64,000 nt of DNA from Candidatus Borreliella tachyglossi (GTDB lineage: Bacteria > Spirochaetota > Spirochaetia > Borreliales > Borreliaceae): assembly GCF_003076595.1 (NCBI RefSeq), contig NZ_CP025785.1, forward strand, positions 128,454 through 192,453, given 5' to 3'. How positions within the stretch are numbered: position 1 is the first letter of the stretch; the number at the start of each line of letters is the position of its first letter. The notes under the pieces are model-generated. The model was not told where the DNA came from, did no database searches, and was given only the letters and a program-made list of their open reading frames with translations. The position numbers and the translations under genes were made by a program. Of the stretch, positions 57,467 through 64,000 are shown in pieces.

Positions 57467-59350
57467 ATGGATTCAACATTTTCAGGAATAGAAATTGGAA
57501 AGAGAAGTTTATTTGCACACAAAGACGCTATGAACACAACTGGGCATAATTTAACTAACGTGACAAAACCTGGATATTCAAGACAGAGAGTCGTAATGAA
57601 AACTGAAATGCCAATTTATGCTCCTCAATCAAATAGAGCAAGCAAGGCCGGCCAACTAGGTCAAGGCATAATGGTACAATCTATTGAACGAATAAGAGAT
57701 GAACTACTCGATATAAGAATCGCGGAAGAATCGCATCGACTTGGCTATTGGACTTCAAAAGACAAATTTATTTCTATACTTGAGAACATTTATAATGAAC
57801 CAGAAGAACAGTCCGTCAGAAAAAGGTTAAATGATTTTTGGGAAAGTTGGCAAGATTTATCAAGACAGCCTCAAGGACTGGCTGAAAGAAATATTGTATT
57901 GGAGCGTGGTAAATCTTTTGCAGAAGTGGTTAAAAATAGGTTCCATTCTCTTGAAAGAGTATACATAATGGCAAACGATGAGGTAAAAATTACCACTGAG
58001 GAACTCAATAACTACCTTAGAAATATTGGGGAACTTAATAAACAAATTGCAAAATCAATTGCCATGAAAGATCAACCAAATGATTTAATGGATGCAAGGG
58101 ACTTAATAGTTGACAAACTAAGCAATTTGATTAGCATTTCCATAGAAAATAGACAAGATCCTAATGAATTTTTAATTCACGCAGAAGGAAAACACCTTAT
58201 TCAAGGAAAAATTGCACATGAATTCATATTGGAAGCCACTAATGGACCTACAAGAACTAAATGGAATGTTTTATGGAGCAATGGGGAGCTGGCTAATATT
58301 AATACGGGAAAACTAGGTGCTCTTATTAACGCAAGGGACAACGAAATTAAAAACGAAATTAATGAACTGGATAACATAGCAATTAATATCACGGAGCTTA
58401 TCAATGAAGTTCATGTGTCAGGCCACGGTCTCGATAAAAAAAAAGGAAGGATTTTCTTTGATCAAGAATACAAATTAACCGATGAGCGTGGGCGGTATGA
58501 TAGTAATGGCGATGGTCAGTTTGATTCTGTTCATATATTTAAAATCAATAGCACAAATGAAGTTTTTCCAGAAGAAAAGCTAGGATTCGCAGGAATCTTA
58601 AGATTTGAAGCAATGAATAAAAATGAACTCATAGAAATACCCTATAATGCAACAAATACTGTTCAAGACGTAATAAACACAATAAACAGCTCTAATGCAC
58701 AAGTCACTGCAAGAATTAACACGGAAGGGAAATTTGAACTTAAGGCAGTAAAAGAACAAGATAAAGAGAGTGCTATATTTAGGATTAAACACATTGAAGA
58801 TTCTGGGCTATTTTTAACAACTTATACTGGAATTTTAAATACATCAGGTGCTGAAGGTGCTTATAACTATCAAGATATTAATACGACAGACCAACTAACA
58901 AATACATCTAGCTATTCAATCGCTCCTCTAAAAAATCCAGCAGCATGGCTTAAAGTAGCTGAGGACATTACGAAAGACCCATCAAAGATTGTAGCAGGAC
59001 TTAGAAACCCTACAAATGACGCCCCTATTGGTGACAATGAAGCAGCGCTACGCATTGCATCTTTCATAAACTCACCGATTATGATTGGGAAGAACTCGAC
59101 ACTAAACGATTATTTTGCAAACACAGCCTCTAATATTGCAATAAAAGGACAAGTCGCAGAAGTTACAAAAAATAGTCAAACACAAATACTTAAAGGCTTA
59201 ACTGATTTAAGATTATCAATTTCTGGTGTCAATAAAGATGAAGAGTTGGCAAACATGATAGAATTTCAACAAGCATTTATCGCCGCAAGCAAATTTATCA
59301 CCGTTTCTGCAGAATTAATAGACACAGTAATCAATAAAATGGGAGTATAA
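57467..59350 (+). CDS. flgK: Flagellar hook-associated protein FlgK (HAP1)
   Basis: 627 residues. The N-terminus ([37 protein letters not shown]) carries the rod/hook family motif, and the C-terminus ([20 protein letters not shown]) the helical end of HAP1. It joins hook to filament in the periplasm. AAGGAG lies seven bases before the ATG. It follows flgN by 17 bp. Confidence 0.96.
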   Translation: MDSTFSGIEIGKRSLFAHKDAMNTTGHNLTNVTKPGYSRQRVVMKTEMPIYAPQSNRASKAGQLGQGIMVQSIERIRDELLDIRIAEESHRLGYWTSKDKFISILENIYNEPEEQSVRKRLNDFWESWQDLSRQPQGLAERNIVLERGKSFAEVVKNRFHSLERVYIMANDEVKITTEELNNYLRNIGELNKQIAKSIAMKDQPNDLMDARDLIVDKLSNLISISIENRQDPNEFLIHAEGKHLIQGKIAHEFILEATNGPTRTKWNVLWSNGELANINTGKLGALINARDNEIKNEINELDNIAINITELINEVHVSGHGLDKKKGRIFFDQEYKLTDERGRYDSNGDGQFDSVHIFKINSTNEVFPEEKLGFAGILRFEAMNKNELIEIPYNATNTVQDVINTINSSNAQVTARINTEGKFELKAVKEQDKESAIFRIKHIEDSGLFLTTYTGILNTSGAEGAYNYQDINTTDQLTNTSSYSIAPLKNPAAWLKVAEDITKDPSKIVAGLRNPTNDAPIGDNEAALRIASFINSPIMIGKNSTLNDYFANTASNIAIKGQVAEVTKNSQTQILKGLTDLRLSISGVNKDEELANMIEFQQAFIAASKFITVSAELIDTVINKMGV

Positions 59351-59351
59351 C

Positions 59352-60623
59352 ATGATAAACAGAGTAAGTCATTCTTTAACATATGACAATTTAAAAATAT
59401 CTTCAACAGAGCAGGAAGTAAAAATAACAAAACTCTTGGAAAATCTATATAAAGGTGGAAAAAGAATTTCAAACCTGCGAGATGACCCAACAGGCGTTAC
59501 TCATGCAATACGACTAGATAGCGATATATTCAAGCTTAACGCCTATATTAAAAACATCGGTAGTGCCAAAGGGAAATTAAGATATACGGAAGGATATTTA
59601 CAATCTCTTACAAATATTTTAACCCGCGCAAAAGAACTAGCTATCCAAGGCGCAAGCGGTACTTATGGAGCTGATGATAAAAAATTGATAGCAAAAGAAA
59701 TAAATGCAATACTTGAAGATGTTATTGCAATAGCAAATGTAAGGGGTTCAGATGGATACAGCATATTCGCAGGAACTAAAATTGATGCTGAAGCTTTCAA
59801 AGTAACTAGAGAAAACAGAATCAATAGTATGACTCAAGACAGAGAAGAACCTCAAATAATAAGAATAGACTACAATGGAAACCAAGCAGAAAAAGAAACT
59901 GAAATATATAATGGAATTTATGTTCCAACTAACTTTCCTGGAAACGAAATATTTTTTTCACAAAACCACTATATAATCTCATCTCAGAATATTAATGGAT
60001 TCATTGTAAAAGAAAACGCAAAAATTTACATTGATAATATTGAGATATCCTTAGTAGCAGGAGATACAGCTGCTGACATTATCGCTAAGATCAATGAATC
60101 ATCTGCTCCTGTTGAAGCCAGTATTGATCGTCTTTTAAATTCAATATCTATAAAGACAACCACACCTCATCAAGTATGGATAACAGAAGAAAATTCAACC
60201 GTACTACAAGATCTTGGCATTATTACTAAAAATAATGACACCAAAGCCCCTCCTTACAATATCGCAATTAACACTGACGTTAGAAGTCGCTCAATTTTTG
60301 ATACCTTAATTGAGCTAAGAGATAACCTAGAAGAAAACCGAGAAGAACTTGTTGGAACCAGAAACTTGGCAGAAATTGATGAAAGCCTCAATAAAATCCT
60401 TACAGCAGTGGCTGATCTTGGTGCTAAGGAGAATAGACTTGATTTAAGTTATGAAAGAATCAGCAAGGAAGTAATGGACATGAAAGACGATATGGTTAAA
60501 TATACTGATCTTGATGTCACAAAAGCAATAACAGATCTTAACATGACAAGTCTAGCTTATCAGGTGTCTTTGGGAGTTTCTGCAAGGATAATGCAAACAA
60601 CTTTATTAGATTTTCTAAAATAA
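59352..60623 (+). CDS. flgL: Flagellar hook-associated protein FlgL (HAP3)
   Basis: 423 residues, flagellin-like at both ends ([40 protein letters not shown]). With FlgK it forms the junction to the filament. ATG is one base after the flgK stop, so they are coupled. One base separates its stop from fliW. Confidence 0.94.
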   Translation: MINRVSHSLTYDNLKISSTEQEVKITKLLENLYKGGKRISNLRDDPTGVTHAIRLDSDIFKLNAYIKNIGSAKGKLRYTEGYLQSLTNILTRAKELAIQGASGTYGADDKKLIAKEINAILEDVIAIANVRGSDGYSIFAGTKIDAEAFKVTRENRINSMTQDREEPQIIRIDYNGNQAEKETEIYNGIYVPTNFPGNEIFFSQNHYIISSQNINGFIVKENAKIYIDNIEISLVAGDTAADIIAKINESSAPVEASIDRLLNSISIKTTTPHQVWITEENSTVLQDLGIITKNNDTKAPPYNIAINTDVRSRSIFDTLIELRDNLEENREELVGTRNLAEIDESLNKILTAVADLGAKENRLDLSYERISKEVMDMKDDMVKYTDLDVTKAITDLNMTSLAYQVSLGVSARIMQTTLLDFLK

Positions 60624-60624
60624 A

Positions 60625-61017
60625 ATGAAAAATGAAATTAGTATAAAATTTACTTTTCCTGAAGGAATACTAGGGTTTGAAGAGATTAAAGAATTTATAA
60701 TTAAAGACTCTGAACACAGACCTTTTTCTATCATGCAATCAATAAACGAAGAGATAAGCTTTTTAGTAACATCTCCCTTTAACTTTCTAGCAGAATATTT
60801 ACCCAACATACAAGAAAAAGATTGGTTAGATATTAAAACCGAAAACGAAGATGAAAAGGTTATATTGTGTATAATAAACATGCATGTGCAAAACTATAAA
60901 GATATAACAGCAAATTTAAAAGCTCCAATTATATTAAACAAAAAAAAACTAATTGGGAAACAAGCCATATCCACAAATGAAGAACATTATCTTAGATATA
61001 GAGTCTTTAAGGAATAA
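60625..61017 (+). CDS. fliW: Flagellar assembly factor FliW
   Basis: 130 residues. The FliW core [18 protein letters not shown] and [19 protein letters not shown] are visible. FliW binds flagellin and CsrA, relieving CsrA repression when flagellin is exported. The partner csrA starts two bases after its stop. Confidence 0.95.
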   Translation: MKNEISIKFTFPEGILGFEEIKEFIIKDSEHRPFSIMQSINEEISFLVTSPFNFLAEYLPNIQEKDWLDIKTENEDEKVILCIINMHVQNYKDITANLKAPIILNKKKLIGKQAISTNEEHYLRYRVFKE

Positions 61018-61019
61018 AT

Positions 61020-61268
61020 ATGCTAGTGCTATCAAGAAAAGTAAACGAAAGCATAAAAATAGATTCCAATATTGAAATTTCAATATTGGAAATAAAAAAA
61101 GACAGTGTTAAAATAGCTATAAAAGCTCCTGAAAACATTAAAATTCTTAGATCTGAGATCTATGACATAATTAGAGAAGAAAACAAAAACTCAATTCTAC
61201 AAGACAAGAGCAATATAAAAAATAATATACATAAAATTAAAAATTTATTTGATTATTTCATTAAATAG
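61020..61268 (+). CDS. csrA: Carbon storage regulator CsrA, RNA-binding translational regulator
   Basis: 82 residues. [20 protein letters not shown] is the conserved N-terminal strand, and [19 protein letters not shown] the RNA-binding region. It should repress translation of mRNAs with GGA hairpins, including flaB. The C-terminal 30 residues are longer than the enteric form. It overlaps the 3' end of tsaB on the other strand by 16 bp, with no terminator seen. Confidence 0.97.
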   Translation: MLVLSRKVNESIKIDSNIEISILEIKKDSVKIAIKAPENIKILRSEIYDIIREENKNSILQDKSNIKNNIHKIKNLFDYFIK

Positions 61269-61915
61269 GAATTAATCTCTGCATCACTCATTCTTAAATA
61301 CAAAGGTCCAGATAAAATACTATCTCCCTGTTTACTTTCTAAATACTTAAGCTTACCAAGCTCTGTTAAAACTTTACCAAAAGAACCTATATCACTGACA
61401 ATCTCAAACTTATTTTTAAGTTTTTCATAAATAAGTTCAATACCATTTCCAACAATAACCAACTTTGAATCAAGCTTATCCAAATACTCAAATAACTCTG
61501 ACTCAGAAAAGCAAAAAACACTGCCACATAGTTTAGACTCTCTATAATATCCAAGGAAATATTTACCTGCTGTGAAGCTTAACGTAAGTATATCTGAACT
61601 TGCACAAACTAATCTTGCAAAAACATCAAAAGTAGGTATGCTTACAAAAGGAATAGAAAGTCCTAAAGAAAGTCCTTTAATAAAACTTAAACTAATTCTA
61701 AGTCCAGTAAAAGATCCAGGCCCAGAAGAATTAATCAGTAAATCAACTTGATTAAGATTAATACCATTCTCTAATACAAAGTCACTAAAGATTTTTGGAA
61801 TGCTAAGGTTATAATTAATTTTATCTTTGTCTGTAACCAGAGAAAGCGCTTTACCATTAACTTCAAAATAAATCAACAAAGTCTTATATGAGTATTCAAC
61901 TGCAAAAGTATTCAT
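61253..61915 (-). CDS. tsaB: tRNA threonylcarbamoyladenosine biosynthesis protein TsaB
   Basis: 220 residues. The family motif [20 protein letters not shown] is present. TsaB helps TsaD make t6A37 on ANN-decoding tRNAs. ATG at 61915 overlaps tsaE by 20 bp. No DNA of unusual composition. Confidence 0.92.
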   Translation of the reverse strand: MNTFAVEYSYKTLLIYFEVNGKALSLVTDKDKINYNLSIPKIFSDFVLENGINLNQVDLLINSSGPGSFTGLRISLSFIKGLSLGLSIPFVSIPTFDVFARLVCASSDILTLSFTAGKYFLGYYRESKLCGSVFCFSESELFEYLDKLDSKLVIVGNGIELIYEKLKNKFEIVSDIGSFGKVLTELGKLKYLESKQGDSILSGPLYLRMSDAEINSYLMK

Positions 61916-62324
61916 CGTTAACTTCTAAAATCCTACTAGTATCTTTTATTTTAAATTTTAGAAATACCAATCTATCCTTTGGCAAAACATCCAGAATAAT
62001 ATCTGGCCACTCAATGGCTATTATAGAAGACATATCTAAGAGTAACTCCATTCCACCAATCATTTCAAACTCATCTAAAATATTTAAACGATATAAATCA
62101 ATATGATAAAATTTAAAATCTACAAACTCATAAACATTAATGATATTATAAGTTGGACTTGTAAAATAAGAAATCCCAAGACTTAAAGCCAAGCCTTTTA
62201 AGAAAGTCGTCTTTCCAGATCCCAGCTCACCACAAAGAACAAATATCTTACTAATAGGTAAGGGATTAAAAAAAGATTTAGAAAAATCTATCATTTTATC
62301 TTCTGTTTCAAAAGACAGTGTCAA
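61896..62324 (-). CDS. tsaE: tRNA threonylcarbamoyladenosine biosynthesis ATPase TsaE
   Basis: 142 residues with Walker A GELGSGKTTFLKGLA and the FTSPTYNIINVYE segment. It stimulates the TsaB-TsaD complex. The start is TTG (62322-62324) overlapping the TGA of the upstream gene (TTGA), so coupled. GGTGAG upstream is a usable SD. Confidence 0.92.
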   Translation of the reverse strand: MTLSFETEDKMIDFSKSFFNPLPISKIFVLCGELGSGKTTFLKGLALSLGISYFTSPTYNIINVYEFVDFKFYHIDLYRLNILDEFEMIGGMELLLDMSSIIAIEWPDIILDVLPKDRLVFLKFKIKDTSRILEVNDEYFCS

Positions 62325-62581
62325 GGAAGCTCACCGTTTATATCAAGCTCAATTATATGTCTCTTTATTGCAACCATTAAACTAAGAACAGGATAATCTA
62401 GAGAATCCAAGAAATCAATAGTGATATGTTTCTCATCTAAAGGAGTTACCTCTATTGTAAATTTCAGCCTCTTAATCTCGCTGGAGCCTTTATATTCATA
62501 AATAGCATCAGCAAAATATACATTCCTATAAAATATATGACTATCTTGCTTTTTAATATTATTAAGAGCAATAAATTTCAT
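62321..62581 (-). CDS. Hypothetical protein, 86 residues, coupled to tsaE
   Basis: 86 residues: beta-rich centre (YRNVYFADAIYEYKGSSEIK), then VTPLDEKHITIDFLDSLDYP. No signal. It overlaps tsaE by 4 bp, and a short ORF ends over its ATG. Function not recognised; context gives a tRNA-modification neighbourhood only. Confidence 0.7.
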   Translation of the reverse strand: MKFIALNNIKKQDSHIFYRNVYFADAIYEYKGSSEIKRLKFTIEVTPLDEKHITIDFLDSLDYPVLSLMVAIKRHIIELDINGELP

Positions 62582-62664
62582 AATAATATTCCTTTAAATA
62601 AATCCCAAGAAGCCAACATAGAAATATTTTCATTCAGCGCTATTTTAAAAGATGGGATTTGCAT
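62578..62664 (-). CDS. Putative 28-residue ORF overlapping the start of the 86-residue gene
   Basis: ATG at 62664 (AAGG directly before it) or TTG at 62691 opens a frame ending TGA at 62578-62580, which overlaps the downstream ATG (ATGA). The product reads MQIPSFKIALNENISMLASW and ends DLFKGILL. The 4-base overlap is the spacing of translationally coupled genes. It may be a tiny gene, a leader, or chance. Confidence 0.35.
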   Translation of the reverse strand: MQIPSFKIALNENISMLASWDLFKGILL

Positions 62665-62784
62665 CCTTAACTTTTGATTAGCCTTAAGCAATCATCCGTT
62701 AAAAAAATATTTAAATCCCCAAATTTAGTGAGATGTCGCAAAAAATAACTCTAATCTCTATAATTAAACTTCCCAGGAATTTTT

Positions 62785-63132
62785 TTAATTCTTTAGCTCA
62801 TAAACAATTTTCTTAAAAGTTTCAATATCTTCAATTGCCAAATTAGATAAAATTTTTCTATTAATCTTAATATTAGCCTTTTTTAAACCCTCAATAAACC
62901 TTGAATAATTAATTCCCATACCCGTTAAAGAGGCAGAAATTCTTGTAATCCATAAACCTCTAAAATCTCTCTTTCGAGCCTTTCTATCTCTTGTAGCATA
63001 CATCATGCCTTTGCGAAGAGTATCTTTAGCCTTCTTATAGTTGCTTTTTTTAGTACCCCAAAACCCTTTAGTTTTCTTTAAAATTCTCTTTCGCCTCGCA
63101 ACATGAACTGCCCCATTCTTAACTCTAGCCAT
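62785..63132 (-). CDS. rplT: 50S ribosomal protein L20
   Basis: 115 residues. MARVKNGAVHVARRKRILK and KKTKGFWGTKKSNYKKAKDT are L20 hallmarks. It binds 23S rRNA early in assembly and, in other bacteria, represses its own operon. ATG, GAGGAG upstream. Third gene of infC-rpmI-rplT. Only a weak AT-rich hairpin follows the stop. Confidence 0.98.
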   Translation of the reverse strand: MARVKNGAVHVARRKRILKKTKGFWGTKKSNYKKAKDTLRKGMMYATRDRKARKRDFRGLWITRISASLTGMGINYSRFIEGLKKANIKINRKILSNLAIEDIETFKKIVYELKN

Positions 63133-63161
63133 ATAATCTCCTCAGTCAAAAAATCAAATAC

Positions 63162-63362
63162 TTAAGCATAAGGCAATAAGGTTCTAATTCTCTTAACCTC
63201 AGAGCTTGAAAGCACACCTGATTTACCCAAGTCTCTTTTTCTCTTCGAAGACTTTTTTGTCAAGATATGTCTTAAATTCTGCTTCTTATACTTGACCTTA
63301 CCTTTCGAAGTAAAAGAATATCTCTTATTTGCACTTTTGCATGTCTTCATCTTATTTGACAT
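63162..63362 (-). CDS. rpmI: 50S ribosomal protein L35
   Basis: 66 residues, typical of L35 ([40 protein letters not shown]). ATG with GGAG upstream, 17 bp after infC and 29 bp before rplT. Confidence 0.97.
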   Translation of the reverse strand: MSNKMKTCKSANKRYSFTSKGKVKYKKQNLRHILTKKSSKRKRDLGKSGVLSSSEVKRIRTLLPYA

Positions 63363-63379
63363 TCACATCTCCTCATCAT

Positions 63380-63940
63380 TCACTTCCTAGACTTAGGTGC
63401 AACAACCAAAAACATTGTCTTACCTTCCATCTTAGCTGGAGATTCTAAAGTATAATTAGTATCCCCTACTCTTTCAAGAATACTCTCTAAAATTCCATAT
63501 CCCAAATGCGTGTGCGCAAGTTCACGCCCCCTAAATCTAATCGTAACTTTCACCTTATTGCCTTCCTGGAGAAATCCTAAAATATTTCTAGACTTAAAAT
63601 CAAGATCATGCACATCTATTTTTGGCTGCATCCTAACTTCTTTAAGTTTAATTATTTTTTGATTTCTCTTCTGCTCCTTCTGGCGTTTTTCCTGATGAAA
63701 CTTATATTTCCCATAATCAATTATCTTGCAAACCGGAGGCAACACATTGGGAGAAACCTCAACCAAATCAAGCTCAACATCCCTAGCACGTCTAATAGCA
63801 TCTTCAATCGGCAAAACAGATTGAGTCCCATCGTCAAAAACAACCCTAACCTCACGAGCCTTAATCCTATGATTAATTTTCAATTCCTTATCACTTGATC
63901 TTGATCTATCCCGATCTCTATTGGAATTCCTATTTATCAT
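63380..63940 (-). CDS. infC: Translation initiation factor IF-3
   Basis: 186 residues. The N-domain has [20 protein letters not shown] and [20 protein letters not shown], the C-domain [18 protein letters not shown]. It blocks premature subunit joining and checks the start codon. The start here is ATG at 63940 with GAGGAG 13 bases upstream; many bacteria use AUU for infC, but an in-frame stop directly before the ATG excludes an upstream start. The promoter lies at or beyond the window edge. Confidence 0.96.
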   Translation of the reverse strand: MINRNSNRDRDRSRSSDKELKINHRIKAREVRVVFDDGTQSVLPIEDAIRRARDVELDLVEVSPNVLPPVCKIIDYGKYKFHQEKRQKEQKRNQKIIKLKEVRMQPKIDVHDLDFKSRNILGFLQEGNKVKVTIRFRGRELAHTHLGYGILESILERVGDTNYTLESPAKMEGKTMFLVVAPKSRK

Positions 63941-64000
63941 CTAAAAATATATACTCCTCAAACAATATTGCTTAATAATTAATTTTAATATACCTTTATT

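Noticed and set aside
62785-62800. Weak GAATT/AATTC hairpin at the rplT stop as terminator
   Set aside because: Only five A/T-rich pairs; not distinguishable from chance in this base composition.
1-64000. CRISPR arrays, insertion sequences, prophage, tRNA or rRNA genes
   Set aside because: I read the gaps for regularly spaced repeats, transposase motifs and tRNA-like stems and found none. Gaps are short and genes are continuous.

Overview
The window is a low-GC stretch of Borrelia chromosome. Gene order runs scpA-like, recA, large greA, hisS, ftsI/pbp, besBAC, proXWV, flaB, fliD, nagAB, sodA, secA, alr, malQ, dksA/infA, a Bat/MoxR cluster, rsmG-mnmG-mnmE, flgN-flgK-flgL-fliW-csrA, tsaB-tsaE, rplT-rpmI-infC. 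This is the order I know from the Borrelia burgdorferi chromosome (about BB_0130 to BB_0190). The alanine/glutamine-rich variable segment of FlaB looks more like the relapsing-fever group than the Lyme group. I cannot name the species from sequence alone.

Layout. Positions 1-8000 carry, on the minus strand, a TPR protein, a giant GreA, RecA and an ScpA-like gene, then a plus-strand TPR membrane protein and minus-strand hisS. Positions 8000-18000 hold a class B penicillin-binding protein, an acyl-CoA ligase, and the BesABC RND efflux system with a small PII-like partner. Positions 18000-27400 hold yidD, the glycine betaine/proline ABC transporter, the flagellar filament genes flaB and fliD, the GlcNAc catabolic genes nagA and nagB, and sodA. 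Positions 27400-41800 hold secA, a set of Borrelia lipoprotein and membrane genes including two related S2-antigen-like genes, alr, a YD-like repeat protein, a 55-residue gene, a Na/Ca exchanger and a glycosidase-like protein. Positions 41800-64000 hold malQ, an OmpA-like protein, dksA and infA with clear divergent promoters, the seven-gene MoxR/Bat cluster, tRNA-modification genes, the flagellar hook-filament junction operon ending in fliW-csrA, the t6A genes, and the infC-rpmI-rplT operon.

Genes that act together: FlaB, FliD, FlgK, FlgL, FlgN, FliW and CsrA form a flagellar assembly and feedback set. The flaB leader carries a hairpin with GGGA in its loop plus a GGAGG Shine-Dalgarno sequence, as expected of a CsrA target. 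MoxR, a DUF58 protein, two VWA proteins, a TPR lipoprotein and a BatD/BatE-like fusion form an envelope-associated Bat system. MnmE/MnmG and TsaB/TsaE act on tRNA.

I saw no tRNA, rRNA, CRISPR array, insertion sequence or prophage, and no gap longer than 300 bases without a gene. The genes look intact. The least explained signals are small-scale: palindromes next to promoters (one 30-bp perfect palindrome before flgN), short unlisted ORFs just upstream of operon genes, a probable ATT start for the TolC-like gene, and several genes with no Shine-Dalgarno whose -10 box lies only about 7 to 13 bases before the start codon.
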